Notes under the pieces: generated by a model | Database searches by the model: none | What the model saw: only the letters and a program-made list of their open reading frames with translations | What the model was told of the DNA's origin: nothing | Shown here: positions 35,115 through 46,511 of the stretch, in pieces | How the letters are laid out: each line of letters starts with the position of its first letter | Position numbering within the stretch: position 1 is the first letter of the stretch | Made by a program: the position numbers and the translations under genes | Source of the DNA: Burkholderia cenocepacia | GTDB lineage: Bacteria; Pseudomonadota; Gammaproteobacteria; Burkholderiales; Burkholderiaceae | Direction: 5' to 3' | DNA: 64,000 bases | Assembly: GCF_014211915.1 (NCBI RefSeq) | Contig: NZ_CP060040.1 | Coordinates: 1,674,001-1,738,000 of the forward strand

Positions 35115-35830
35115 AACGGGTAGGCCTTTTCGACGGCGTCGAGCATCGACCACAGGATGTCGAGCTTGAATTGCAGAATGCCGAGCGCGCGCTGCTGCGC
35201 CTCCGGTGTCGTGAAATGCGCGAGCGTCACCGCGAGCCCATGCTCGACGTCGCGCTGCGCGAGCGGCACGCGGCTGCGGAAGTAATGCAGCCCGGCCGGC
35301 TCGATCCACGGGTAATGCGACGGCCAGCCCGCGAGCCGGTCGAGATGGATCTGCGGCGCGAACATCTCGGTCAGCGACGAGCACACGGCTTCCTGCCACG
35401 GCGCGCGCCGCGCGAAGTTCACGTACGCATCCACCGCGAAACGCACGCCGGGCAGCACGTGTTCGAGCGACCACAGCTCGTCGCGCGTGAGGCCGCACGC
35501 TTCGCCGAGCCGCACCCACGCCTCGATGCCGCCTGCGTTGTCGCCCTGCCCGTCGTGGTCGATCAGCCGCTGAATCCAGCGGCGTCGCGTCTCGCGGTCG
35601 GGGCAGTTCGACAGGATCGCCGCATCCTTGAGCGGGATGCAGATCTGGTAGTAGAAGCGGTTCGCGACCCAGCCGCGGATCTGCGTGGGCGAACAGGCGC
35701 CGCTGTTGAGACGCCGGTTGAACGGATGATGAATGTGATAGCGCGATTCGAGCGCACGCAGGCGCGCCTCGAATTCGGTCGCGGTCCAGGGCGTCGCGTG
35801 CAACGCCGTAGCGGGGATCGGTGCGTTCAT
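35111..35830 (-). CDS. pqqC: Pyrroloquinoline-quinone synthase
   Basis: 239 aa cofactor-free oxidase that catalyses the last ring closure and eight-electron oxidation to PQQ. Family landmarks are intact: [49 protein letters not shown] and [15 protein letters not shown]. These carry the active-site His, Tyr and Arg residues. The start at 35830 lies 2 bases after the pqqB stop. Confidence 0.96.
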   Translation of the reverse strand: MNAPIPATALHATPWTATEFEARLRALESRYHIHHPFNRRLNSGACSPTQIRGWVANRFYYQICIPLKDAAILSNCPDRETRRRWIQRLIDHDGQGDNAGGIEAWVRLGEACGLTRDELWSLEHVLPGVRFAVDAYVNFARRAPWQEAVCSSLTEMFAPQIHLDRLAGWPSHYPWIEPAGLHYFRSRVPLAQRDVEHGLAVTLAHFTTPEAQQRALGILQFKLDILWSMLDAVEKAYPL

Positions 35831-35832
35831 CG

Positions 35833-36756
35833 TCAGACCTGGAATTGCATGCCGTCGTGCGCGACGTCGATGCCGTGCGCGCGCAGGTGCGCATGCTCGA
35901 CGGAATGCGGATCGAGAATCGGGTTCGTGTTGTTGATGTGCGTGAGCACCTTGCGCGTGTGGGCGGGAAGCGTGTCGAGCCAGTCGATCATGCCGGGCTG
36001 CCCGGGTTCCGCGCACTGCGCGAGATGCCCCATGTCGGCCGCGTGCTTGCGCGACAGGCCGAGATCGATCATCTCGGTGCCGGTCCAGAACGTGCCGTCC
36101 ACCAGCACGAGATCGGCGCCGTCCATGGCCGCGCGCACGTCGTCGGTGACCGACGCGAGCCCCGGCGCATAGAATGCGCGCCGCCCGCTCGCGACGTCCT
36201 CGATCGACAGCGCGATGTTGTCGCCGGGCGCGGCCGACGCGCGCCGCGGCGAATAAGGCGGCGGCTTGCTGTCGACGGCGATCGCGGTGAAACGGATGCC
36301 GCGCGCCGCCGGCACCGCGAACGGCTCGCCGGGCACGATCGTGTGCGCGGCGACGCCGCAGTAATGGCCGAGCAGCGGCACGAGCGGCAAGCCGGTCGAC
36401 AGGTCGTCGAGCACCGGCGCGCTCGCGTAGAGCGGCAGCGGCGTCGAACGCTCGCGCAGCATCAGCAGGCCCGTCACGTGATCGATCTGCGCGTCGCACA
36501 GCACGACGGCGGCGATGCCGCTGTCGCGGATCGCGCGCGCCGGTTGCAGGTCCGGCGCCGCGCGCAACTGGGAAAGAATGTCGGGCGACGCATTGACGAG
36601 GACCCAGTCGACGCCGTCGTCGCTGACCGCGATCGACGACTGCGTGCGTGGCAGCACGTGGCCGCTTCCGCTGCGCGCACGACGGCAGTTCGCGCAATTG
36701 CAGTTCCATTGCGGCAGCCCGCCGCCGGCTCCCGAGCCGAGTATCTTGATCTTCAT
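35833..36756 (-). CDS. pqqB: PQQ biosynthesis protein B (metallo-beta-lactamase fold hydroxylase)
   Basis: 307 aa. The N-terminus [19 protein letters not shown] is diagnostic, followed by the zinc-type CxCxxC cluster ([10 protein letters not shown]) and SSIAVS. The metal-binding motif in the modified lactamase fold is [12 protein letters not shown], and HINNTNPIL is conserved near the C-terminus. It hydroxylates the crosslinked Tyr of the PqqA-derived product. A 61-base gap separates it from pqqA. Confidence 0.96.
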   Translation of the reverse strand: MKIKILGSGAGGGLPQWNCNCANCRRARSGSGHVLPRTQSSIAVSDDGVDWVLVNASPDILSQLRAAPDLQPARAIRDSGIAAVVLCDAQIDHVTGLLMLRERSTPLPLYASAPVLDDLSTGLPLVPLLGHYCGVAAHTIVPGEPFAVPAARGIRFTAIAVDSKPPPYSPRRASAAPGDNIALSIEDVASGRRAFYAPGLASVTDDVRAAMDGADLVLVDGTFWTGTEMIDLGLSRKHAADMGHLAQCAEPGQPGMIDWLDTLPAHTRKVLTHINNTNPILDPHSVEHAHLRAHGIDVAHDGMQFQV

Positions 36757-36817
36757 GGGCGTCAACTCCCGAGGCCGCCCGCGCCGACCACGGCGAAACG
36801 GGCGGCACGCACGGCGA

Positions 36818-36892
36818 TCAGCGGTTGGCGATGTACATCGTGATTTCGAAGCCGAAGCGCAGGTCGGTGTAAGACGGTGTCGTCCACTGCAT
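36818..36892 (-). CDS. pqqA: PqqA precursor peptide
   Basis: A 24-residue peptide starting [16 protein letters not shown] and containing the conserved E16-x3-Y20 (EITMY) whose Glu and Tyr become PQQ. It ends IANR. The ATG at 36892 has AGGAG upstream (AGGAGACACACC). It is the first gene of the pqq operon and stands 86 bases below a -24/-12 promoter motif. Confidence 0.95.
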   Translation of the reverse strand: MQWTTPSYTDLRFGFEITMYIANR

Positions 36893-36977
36893 GGTGTGTC
36901 TCCTGTCGAGTTGATGAGTTGATGCGTTGCTGGATGAATCGAACGACCGCGGCAAGCGAGCGGTCGATTTCTATTCA

Positions 36978-36992
36978 GCAAGGAGCGTGCCG
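36978..36992 (-). promoter_or_regulatory. Sigma-54 (-24/-12) promoter of pqqABCDE
   Basis: On the minus strand the sequence is CGGCAC-GCTCC-TTGC, matching TGGCAC-N5-TTGC at 9 of 10 positions with correct GG-GC spacing. The transcript should start near 36966, giving a leader of about 74 bases. That leader opens with a 7-bp hairpin (36944-36950 with 36960-36966). Confidence 0.7.
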
Positions 36993-37129
36993 AACGCGTA
37001 TTGCGGCGGCGCGGCGGCGGTAGACGGCCGCCATCCGGGCATCGAGGCGGAATCCTTACGAATAGCCGACACGATCCGCGCGAATGCGGTCCGCCACCCC
37101 GGCGGCACGATGTCCGCGAGTGGTCACAA

Positions 37130-37167
37130 GTGTTGAATCGTTGAACACCGGTGTTGCAAGTTGACAC
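37130..37167. promoter_or_regulatory. Two tandem activator dyads upstream of pqqA
   Basis: Site 1 (37130-37148) is GTGT-N11-ACAC and site 2 (37151-37167) is GTGT-N9-ACAC; both begin GTGTTG. They lie about 140-170 bases before the sigma-54 motif, the usual place for an enhancer-binding protein. Similar sites occur at 43172-43221. Confidence 0.6.
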
Positions 37168-37209
37168 ACCGGCTGTGACAGGTCGCGCACCGCGCGACGG
37201 CTGCGCGCG

Positions 37210-39252
<2,043 letters not shown>

Positions 39253-39565
39253 TGTCTCCTCCGGGGGATCCTTCCGGTCAACTGCCGGACTCTTTGCCGT
39301 CATTGCAAGCAAGCATCGGGCCACGCTGGCGCCACGCAACGAAACTGAAAGGACGATGTAATGAATCGACCGGCGCAGCGGCGGCGTGTCGCGTCAGGCG
39401 ACGGCCTGCCTTCGTGATACCGTGATTTCCCGACGCGTGACTACCCGTGCGAATCCGGATCTTCGCGGCCGGCGCGCTTCTGGCTTGCTTCTCGCTTGGT
39501 CGCAGGGCAGGCCCGGCCACCGTCCGGCCGCCGAAAGTTCCCTCTTCTGAACCCTATCGACAGAC
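39253..39565. other. Intergenic gap with no clear feature
   Basis: About 310 bases between the divergent activator and hydrolase genes. It must contain their promoters. I see no convincing -35/-10 pair, no -24/-12 motif and no repeat. Confidence 0.4.
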
Positions 39566-40582
39566 ATGACGCGTCGCCCGACTCGATCCACGCAATCGCC
39601 CACGCGGCGGGCCTTGCCCGATACGCCGGCGTCACCGGCCACGCCCGTGCACCGCCGCCTGCACCGCGACGCGCAGTCGATCGCCTTCGCCGTGGCCGGC
39701 GCCGCGCAGGGCCATCCGGTCGTCGTGCTGCACGGCGGGCCAGGCAGCGGCAGCCAGGCCGGCATCCTGCGGCTGTTCGATCTCACCCGCGTGCGCGTCG
39801 TGCTCGTCGATCAGCGCGGCGCGGGTGCATCGGGGCCGCGCGGCGGCACGCGCCACAACGACACCGCGCGGCTGATCGCGGATCTGGAGGCGGTGCGCGA
39901 GCAGCTCGGCATCGCACGCTGGGGCGTCGTCGGCGGGTCGTGGGGCGCCGCGCTCGCGCTCGCGTATGCGGGCACGCATCCGGCGCGGGTGACGGGCGTC
40001 GTGCTGCGCGGCCTGTTCCTGACGTCGCCACGCGAAGTCCGCAGGCTCTTCATGACGTCCCGCACGCGTGCGCCGCGCGAATGGCGGCGCCTGCATGCAG
40101 CGGCCGGCGGCGGCCGGCCGGATCGCCTGCTGTCGCGCTGCGCTGCCGGGCTGCGCCCCGGCGCGAACACAGCCCGCCAGCGCGCGGTGGCGCTCGCGTG
40201 GCACGCATACGAAAGCGCGATCCTCGCATCAGTGCGAACGCGCCGCTCGCCCGCCCGCACGATCCGTTCGAACCGGACCCTCGGCCGTCTGATCGACAAA
40301 TACCGGGTCCAGGCGCACTACCTGCAGCACGACTGCTGGCTCGGCGAGCGCCGCGTGCTCGCGCTCGCGCGACGGGCCGCCCAGGCCCGCGTGCCGCTGT
40401 TCGCCGCGCACGGGATGCACGATCCTGTTTGCCCGGTCGGCAACGTCGACCGCCTCGCGCGGGCCGTGCCCGAAGCGGAAATCGAACGCGTGCAGGCCGG
40501 ACATCTGGCAAGCGACCCGGCATTGGCGCGCAGCGTCGCACGCGCCGTCAATGCGATGTTCGCGACGGTGCAGCTCACGTAA
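39566..40582 (+). CDS. Proline iminopeptidase-like alpha/beta hydrolase
   Basis: 338 aa. The S33 peptidase pattern is visible: VVVLHGGPGSGSQAG (oxyanion), VVLVDQRGAGASGPRGG, and the nucleophile motif GVVGGSWGAALALAYA. The C-terminal Asp is in AAHGMHDPVCPVGN and the His probably in VQAGHLASD. Proline iminopeptidases release N-terminal Pro in the cytoplasm, but close relatives hydrolyse other amides and esters. The first 40 residues are an Arg/Thr/Pro-rich extension, so the true start could be later. No functional link to the PQQ genes is evident. Confidence 0.82.
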   Translation: MTRRPTRSTQSPTRRALPDTPASPATPVHRRLHRDAQSIAFAVAGAAQGHPVVVLHGGPGSGSQAGILRLFDLTRVRVVLVDQRGAGASGPRGGTRHNDTARLIADLEAVREQLGIARWGVVGGSWGAALALAYAGTHPARVTGVVLRGLFLTSPREVRRLFMTSRTRAPREWRRLHAAAGGGRPDRLLSRCAAGLRPGANTARQRAVALAWHAYESAILASVRTRRSPARTIRSNRTLGRLIDKYRVQAHYLQHDCWLGERRVLALARRAAQARVPLFAAHGMHDPVCPVGNVDRLARAVPEAEIERVQAGHLASDPALARSVARAVNAMFATVQLT

Positions 40583-40651
40583 CGGCCCCTCACTCGCTCG
40601 TGTCATGACGCGACGACACATGCAAGCGCGCCACACACGGCCACGCGCCGC

Positions 40652-42985
40652 TCAATCCCACGCATAGCGCACGCCGACCCACGCGCCGCGCGGCGCGCCC
40701 GGCCCGACGAACTGCTCGTTGACCGGACGGGCGCCATCGAACGTATGGTTCGGCCCGTTGAAGAAATTCTGGCCGAGTGCGCCGAAGCTCGCGTAGCGCT
40801 TGTCGAGCAGGTTCGTCACGCTCGCGAACACCTCGAACCGCTTCGTGATCCGGTAACGCATGTCGAGATCGACCAGCACGTAGCCGGCAAGCCGGCCGTT
40901 CACGTCCCCGTTGTTCTCGTCGCCGCGTGCGTACACGCCGCCGCGCCAAGTCACGTTCGCGCCGATGTCCCACACGGGCGTCGCCGCGTAGTCGAGCCGC
41001 AGTTTCACCGTATGCGCGGGAATGCCGGGGATGCGGTCGCCCGGCTTGACCGTCACGTTGCCGTTCGCGTCGGCCGCCGAATTCGCCGGGCTGTGTTCGG
41101 TCCACGACGATCGGTAGGTCGCGTCGACATGGCTGTACGACAGGCCGACACCGAGCGGGCCGACCCGCGTGCGGCCGGCGAGCTCGATACCCTGCCGCCG
41201 CGTATCGCCGACGTTGCGGAAGTAGCCCTGCGCGCTGGCCGGGCTGCTGATGAACTGGATATCGTCGGTCAGCGTCGTGCGATAGGCCGCGGCGCTCCAG
41301 GTCGTCGCCGCGCCGATGCGGCCGCGCATGCCGGCCTCGAACGTCTTCGAGATCACCGGCTTGAGCGCCGGGTCGGCGATGAAGTCGTTCGGCAGCGAAC
41401 ACGGCGCGGCCGGGTCCGCGCACGCGAGCTCGATCGCGGTCGGCGAACGCATGCCTTCGTTGTACGTCGCATAAGCGGTGAAGCCCGGGACCGGGTTCCA
41501 GTTGAGCCCGACGGCCGGGTTGAAGCGCGAAAACACATGGCTGCCGTCGAGCAGCGGCTGCACGCCGCTCTCGTCGCCGATCCGCGCTTTCGACCAGTCG
41601 TAGCGGCCCGACAGCGTCAGCGTCCAGTGCGGCGTCAGCGACAGCGCATCGCTCAGGTACACACCGACGTTCGCATTGCGCGTCTTCGCGCTGGTCTGCG
41701 GAACGAAATCGCCGATGCCGATCGCCGCGCGCGCATCGGTAAACGATGCGTCCTGCGACGACGCGACGTAGCTCGAATTCGCGACATCGGCCGAGACGCC
41801 CGCGACCAGCCGGTTCGCCATCCCGCCGAGCTTGCCGAGCAGCGTGAGCTGCACGCTGCCGCCGTAGCTGTCGGTGACGATCGTCGATTGCGCGTTGCTG
41901 CCCTGCACTGTGTCGACCGTGCCGTCGTCCTCGTCCACCGATCCGTAATCCGTATTGTTGTTGCTGCTCGTGTTGGTGTTGCGCAGGTGCCGGTAGTACG
42001 CGTTGCCGCTCAGCTCGACGTGTTCGCCGAAAAATCGCTCGCCCGACAGCGTCAGGTAGCCGGCGCTGTTGCGGTTCCGGTCCGGATACGTATACGCCTG
42101 CTTCCGGTTGTCGAGGAACGAGCGCGGGATCGTCTGGGTGCCGGACAGCGTGTTGTCCGCGCCGCCCGCGGCAATCGACAGCGTCGTGTCCGCATCGGTG
42201 TAGCGCAGCTTGCCGAACGCCTGCCGCACGCGGCTCGCGTCATGGTCGGCCCAGCCGCCGTCGTTCGCGACGTTCGCGGTCGCGTAGTAGTCGAGGTTCG
42301 AGCCGATCGTGCCGCCCTGCTCGACGCTGGCGGTCTTGCGGCCCCATGAGCCGCCCGACACCTCCGCTTCGCCGCCCGGGTTCGACCTGCCGTTCTTCGT
42401 CGTGATCGCGAGCGCACCGCCGAGCGTGTTGAGCCCGTAAACCGGGTTGGAGCCCGGAATCAGCTGCACGCGGTCGATCGCCTGCGTGGGCAGGATGTCC
42501 CAGTTCACGACGTCGCCGAACGGCTCGTTCACGCGCACGCCGTCGACGAACACCGACAACCCCTGCGGCGTGCCGAGCAGCGGCGACGCGGTGAAGCCGC
42601 GATAGTTGACGTCCGCCTGATACGGATTGCCCTGCGCGTCCGAGATCGTCACGCTCGGCAGGTTCGCCGCGAAGAAATCGGTGAGCGTCGCGCGGTGCTG
42701 CGCGTCGAGCTCCGCCGCCCGCACGCTCTGCACGTTCGCCGGCACCTTCGACAGCGGCGTGCCGATCCCGGGCAGCGGCGTCGTGCCGACGACGACCACC
42801 GCGGGCAGCACGACGGCCGGCTCGGCCGGCGCGATCGCGCCGCCGTCGGGCTGCTGCTGCGCGCGCACGCTGCCGGGCGGCAGGCCGAACAGCGCCAACG
42901 TGCCAACGGTCACGCCAACGCATCGCGCACGCCGGCCACGCCGCATCGCGCCGTACCATCCGGCGGCCTTTGGTCTCCTGATCAT
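40652..42985 (-). CDS. TonB-dependent outer-membrane receptor, possibly for lanthanide or chelate uptake
   Basis: 777 aa. A basic start and signal segment (VTVGTLALFGLPPGSVRAQ) precedes a TonB-box-like AVVLPAVVVVGTT. A plug domain follows (LTDFFAANLPSVTISDAQG to LNTLGGALAITTKNG), then a 22-strand barrel ending in RYAWD. The start is ATG 42985; the open frame runs to 43555. The substrate cannot be read from sequence. It is transcribed divergently from a PQQ dehydrogenase of lanthanide type, and its own sigma-54 motif (43062-43076) suggests co-regulation, so uptake of a lanthanide-chelate is an attractive inference. An iron siderophore or vitamin remains possible. Confidence 0.85.
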   Translation of the reverse strand: MIRRPKAAGWYGAMRRGRRARCVGVTVGTLALFGLPPGSVRAQQQPDGGAIAPAEPAVVLPAVVVVGTTPLPGIGTPLSKVPANVQSVRAAELDAQHRATLTDFFAANLPSVTISDAQGNPYQADVNYRGFTASPLLGTPQGLSVFVDGVRVNEPFGDVVNWDILPTQAIDRVQLIPGSNPVYGLNTLGGALAITTKNGRSNPGGEAEVSGGSWGRKTASVEQGGTIGSNLDYYATANVANDGGWADHDASRVRQAFGKLRYTDADTTLSIAAGGADNTLSGTQTIPRSFLDNRKQAYTYPDRNRNSAGYLTLSGERFFGEHVELSGNAYYRHLRNTNTSSNNNTDYGSVDEDDGTVDTVQGSNAQSTIVTDSYGGSVQLTLLGKLGGMANRLVAGVSADVANSSYVASSQDASFTDARAAIGIGDFVPQTSAKTRNANVGVYLSDALSLTPHWTLTLSGRYDWSKARIGDESGVQPLLDGSHVFSRFNPAVGLNWNPVPGFTAYATYNEGMRSPTAIELACADPAAPCSLPNDFIADPALKPVISKTFEAGMRGRIGAATTWSAAAYRTTLTDDIQFISSPASAQGYFRNVGDTRRQGIELAGRTRVGPLGVGLSYSHVDATYRSSWTEHSPANSAADANGNVTVKPGDRIPGIPAHTVKLRLDYAATPVWDIGANVTWRGGVYARGDENNGDVNGRLAGYVLVDLDMRYRITKRFEVFASVTNLLDKRYASFGALGQNFFNGPNHTFDGARPVNEQFVGPGAPRGAWVGVRYAWD

Positions 42986-43061
42986 TCCGTTGTCTCCGCA
43001 CTTGTATTCCGCCGGGCCGTGCGATGCACCGCGCGGCGACGGGTTGTCGCGAAGCCGGCGT

Positions 43062-43076
43062 GCGAGAACCGTGCCA
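43062..43076 (-). promoter_or_regulatory. Sigma-54 promoter of the TonB receptor
   Basis: Minus strand: TGGCAC-GGTTC-TCGC. The -24 element is perfect and the -12 element differs at one base. The transcript would start near 43050, 65 bases before the receptor start. It shares the dyads at 43172-43221 with the divergent dehydrogenase. Confidence 0.6.
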
Positions 43077-43171
43077 GCGCCGCGAGCACGAGCAGCGCGC
43101 GCCGCGCCGCACATCGTTTCGGAACGGCATGCGTGCGACCGGCTCGCCGCTGTCCCGCGGACTGCGCCACC

Positions 43172-43221
43172 TGTCATGTTTGGCAACACTTCGCGCGCGC
43201 CGGTGTACCTGAATGCAACAC
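43172..43221. promoter_or_regulatory. Shared activator sites between divergent sigma-54 promoters
   Basis: 43203-43221 is GTGT-N11-ACAC, the same arm and spacing as site 1 near pqqA. 43172-43189 holds a weaker related site ending GGCAACAC. The common half-site is about TGCAACAC. Distances to both promoters are about 90-140 bases. Confidence 0.55.
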
Positions 43222-43308
43222 CTGCGTCGACGTCATGACGCGCAACGTCGCTCGACGCATCACCCGCGATGCGTCCGCGTGCCGCGCCGCACCGGCTTCC
43301 GGCCGCGA

Positions 43309-43323
43309 TGGCATGCGACTTGC
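43309..43323 (+). promoter_or_regulatory. Sigma-54 promoter of the PQQ dehydrogenase
   Basis: TGGCAT-GCGAC-TTGC matches TGGCAC-N5-TTGC at 9 of 10 positions. The start site would be near 43335, about 80 bases before the ATG. Confidence 0.7.
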
Positions 43324-43416
43324 GTAACGGGCAGTGCACTCGGCCCGGAAACCCCAACCGTGCCGGCGCGACGCAACGTTCGCGGCGGTGCGACCACAAT
43401 GACCCAGGAGACAACC

Positions 43417-45137
43417 ATGAAGAAACTCTCGGCTTCAGCGAGCCAGCTGGCGACGATCGGCATCGCGGTGGCGGCCGCCGTCGCGCTGAACCCCGGCCTC
43501 GTCGAAGCGGCCGCGGATTACCCGGCCGTGACCTACCAGCGCCTGACCGATGCACACGGCGACCCGGGCTGGCTGACCTACTACCGCACCTACGACGGCC
43601 GCTCGCATTCGCCGCTCAAGCAGATCGACACGTCGAACGCGAAGGATCTCAAGCAGGTGTGGGCGTACAAGTTCCCCGCCGATCTGAAGCAGGGCTTCGA
43701 GGCCACGCCGATCGTCAACGGCAACTACCTGTTCGTGACGACGCCGAAGGACAACGTCTACGCGTTCGATGCGAAGACCGGCAAGCAGCTGTGGAAATAC
43801 GAGCCGAAGCTCGGCGCGGCCTCGTTCAAGACCGCGTGCTGCGACGTCGTCAACCGCGGCGTCGCGCTGTACGGCAAGAACGTCTACATCGCGATGCTGA
43901 ACGGCGAAATCGCGGCGCTCGACGCGCAGACCGGCACGCTCGTGTGGAAGAAGCAGATGTTCGAGCCGGGCCTCGGCTACGCGTTCTCGCTCGCGCCGCT
44001 CGCGATCGACGGCGCGATCGTCGTCGGCACGTCCGGCGGCGAATACGGCATTCGCGGCTACATCGCCGCGCTAAATCCGGAGGACGGCTCGCAGGTCTGG
44101 AAACGCTACACGATCCCCGCCGCCGGCGAAAAGGGCGCGGAAACCTGGCCCGACGGCATGCAGAGTCATGGCGGCGGCGCCGCGTGGCTCACCGGCACCT
44201 ACGACGCTGCATCGCGCACGCTGTACTGGGGGTCGGCAACCCCGGCCCATGGCTCGCCGCGCTGCGCCCCGGCGACAACCTGTATTCCGACTCGCTGCTC
44301 GCGCTCGATGCGAAGAGCGGCAACCTGAAGTGGCACTACCAGTACACGAACAACGACACGTGGGACTACGACGGCGTGAACGCGGCCGTCCTCGCGGACA
44401 TCAAGTACAAGGGCAAGGACTACGACGCGATCATCCATGCCGACCGCAACGGCTTCTTCCACGCGATCGACCGCACGACCGGCAAGCTGATCTACGCGAC
44501 GCCGTTCGTGAAGGCGTTGTCGGTCACCGGCTATACGGAGGACGGCAAGCCGATCCAGGACGCATCGAAGTTCCCGAAGGCCGGCACGACGATCGAAACG
44601 TGCCCGAGCTTCCTCGGCGGCAAGAACTGGTGGTCGATCTCGTACGACCAGGAACGCAACATCGCCGTCGTGCCGGCGCTGCATGCGTGCATGAGCCTGA
44701 CCGGCAAGTCGGTCAGCTACATGGAAGGCCTGCCGTATCTCGGCGAAGGCTTCGAGATCAAGCCCGAACCGGGCAGCGAAGGCTACGGCGAACTGACGGC
44801 CATCGACGTGAACACCGGCAAGAAGCTGTGGAGCCACTGGTCGAAGAAGCCGTGGAACGGCGGCGTCGCGACCACCGCGAGCGGCCTCGCGTTCAGCGGC
44901 TCGCTCGACGGCCACCTGTACGCGTTCGATACGGCGACCGGCAAGGTGCTGTGGGAAAGCCCGCAACTGGCGAGCGGCATCATCTCGCAGCCGTCGGTGT
45001 ACGAGGTCGACGGCAAGGAGTATGTCGCGGTGCTCGCCGGCTACGGCGGCGCGAACCCGATCTGGGGCGGCCCGATGGCCGACATCGCGAAGGACGTTCC
45101 GCGCGGCGGCACGCTCTACGTGTTCGCGCTCAACTGA
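43417..45137 (+). pseudogene. Lanthanide-type PQQ alcohol dehydrogenase, frameshifted
   Basis: With one added base the product is 573 aa: a signal peptide, then the eight-blade propeller of type I quinoprotein alcohol dehydrogenases (repeats such as VYAFDAKTGKQLWKYEP). The vicinal disulphide is C141-C142 (KTACCDVV). The catalytic Asp 317 is in WDYDGVN; the Asp two residues later (319) is the lanthanide-coordinating residue of XoxF/ExaF/PedH enzymes, where Ca enzymes have Ala or Ser. The frame breaks in the G-run 44228-44232: upstream reads LYWG in one phase, downstream VGNPGPW in another. Five G where six are needed means a deletion or a sequencing error; all else is intact. ATG 43417 follows CAGGAGACAACC. 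Periplasmic, feeding electrons to a cytochrome c. Confidence 0.85.
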
Positions 45138-45216
45138 CCCGGCGCCACGCCCGAGTCGCGCCCGCATGCGCCCGATGCGGGCGCGACGCCCCACCCGCTT
45201 CAACCGGACACCGACC

Positions 45217-46413
45217 ATGAATACTCGCCTCACTTCCGTTACCGTCGCCAGTCTGCTCGCCGTGGGCGTGGCGCTGACACCGGCAACCGCATCGGCCGGC
45301 GTGCGCGTCTGCACGCTGCCCGGCAGCCCCACCACGGCACTCGACCGCGCCGTCGCGCGCGAAGTGTTCCGCACCGCGGGCATCGCCGCGACCTTCAACA
45401 CACGCGGTGTCGACGACAACGGCGACGACGACGGCATCTCCGCCAGCGAGCTGACGAAATCGCTCGAACGCGACTGCGACGTGATCGCCGGCTTCCCGCG
45501 CTCCGCGATCGCCGATGCGTCGGGATCGAAGATGACGTTCTCGCAAGGCTATCTGCGCTCCGGCTACGTCAGCGTGTCGCTGCGCGATGCGCCCGCGCCG
45601 TCCGGCGCGAAGGAAACGATCGCGGCCACCTACGGTAGCCCGTCGCAACTGATCGCCGCGCAGCAGACGAACGCCCGCTTCGACCTCGAAAACACGAGCG
45701 AGAAAACGATCGGCGCGCTCGCCGCGGGCCGTGCGCAGCGTGCGATCGTCTGGTATCCGAGCGTCGTCGCGTACGAGCGTGCGCACCCGAAACAACGGTT
45801 CCAGGTGGCGGCGACGTCGTCGCCGTACTCCGACTGGCAACTGTCGTTCGCGTTCGGACCGGGCAAGGACGCGCTGCAACAGCGCATCGACGCCACGCTG
45901 TCGCAACTGAGCGGCAACGGCCGCCTCGCGTCGCTCACGCGCGGCTGGACGCTGCCCGATGGCATCGCGCAAGCCGCCGCCTCGCGCGTGCCCGGCCGGT
46001 TTCTCGACGGCGCGATCGCGTCCGCGCAACGGCCCGGCTTCATCAAGGTGTCGACGAGCGAAGGCGGTGGCGTGCCGTCGTTCGACCAGGCTCAGGTGCA
46101 GCACGGCAAGAAGCTCTACGGCGATGCATGCGCGAAATGCCACGGCGACCAGCTCGAAGGCAATACCGCGCCCGCGCTGAGCGGGGAATCGTTCGCGCCC
46201 GAAGGCAAGTCGCACATCACGGTCGGCGGCATCTTCCTGTACATGTCGAGCAACATGCCGGCCGATCGCCCCGGCAAGATGACCGCACAGGAATACGAGG
46301 ATCTGATGGCGTTCCTGCTTTATTCGAACGGCTACGACGCGTCGAAGAGCAAACTGACCGCCGAGATCGCCAACGCGTCGAAGGCGCCGCTGATCGCCGG
46401 GCCGCGCAAGTAA
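45217..46413 (+). CDS. Periplasmic MxaJ/XoxJ-like binding domain fused to cytochrome c
   Basis: 398 aa. A signal peptide (cleaved after ATASA) is followed by a family-3 solute-binding-like domain from about 28 to 270: VRVCTLPGSPTTALDRAVAREVF, then AATYGSPSQLIAAQ, and VAATSSPYSDWQLSFAFGPGKDAL. This is the type found as MxaJ, XoxJ or PedI beside PQQ dehydrogenases. Residues 285-398 form a class I cytochrome c with heme site CAKCH (C305, C308, H309) and a Met ligand in YMSSNMPADRPGKM. These functions are normally separate genes. Lying 79 bases after the dehydrogenase, it should both dock to and take electrons from it. Confidence 0.85.
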   Translation: MNTRLTSVTVASLLAVGVALTPATASAGVRVCTLPGSPTTALDRAVAREVFRTAGIAATFNTRGVDDNGDDDGISASELTKSLERDCDVIAGFPRSAIADASGSKMTFSQGYLRSGYVSVSLRDAPAPSGAKETIAATYGSPSQLIAAQQTNARFDLENTSEKTIGALAAGRAQRAIVWYPSVVAYERAHPKQRFQVAATSSPYSDWQLSFAFGPGKDALQQRIDATLSQLSGNGRLASLTRGWTLPDGIAQAAASRVPGRFLDGAIASAQRPGFIKVSTSEGGGVPSFDQAQVQHGKKLYGDACAKCHGDQLEGNTAPALSGESFAPEGKSHITVGGIFLYMSSNMPADRPGKMTAQEYEDLMAFLLYSNGYDASKSKLTAEIANASKAPLIAGPRK

Positions 46414-46445
46414 CCGCTTCACCTTCTTTCGTTTCGATCGACCGC

Positions 46446-46485
46446 CGCGCCGGGCAGCTTGCCCGGCGCGCGGGCCGGGCTTTTT
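46446..46485 (+). terminator. Terminator after the fusion gene, with a competing hairpin
   Basis: GCCCGG (46461-46466) pairs with CCGGGC (46475-46480), followed by TTTTT: a standard intrinsic terminator. The same left arm can instead pair in a 10-bp stem with 46446-46455, which would break the terminator. It stands 26 bases before the HiPIP start. Confidence 0.55.
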
Positions 46486-46511
46486 CCGTTCATTTCATTC
46501 AGGACCGCATC

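Noticed and set aside
36927..37136. 69-codon plus-strand frame upstream of pqqA
   Set aside because: It overlaps the sigma-54 motif of the pqq operon, is compositionally random and has no ribosome site.
43172..43188. TGGCAACACTTCGC as a sigma-54 promoter
   Set aside because: The GG-to-GC distance is one base off and the -12 element is poor; the motif at 43309-43323 fits much better.
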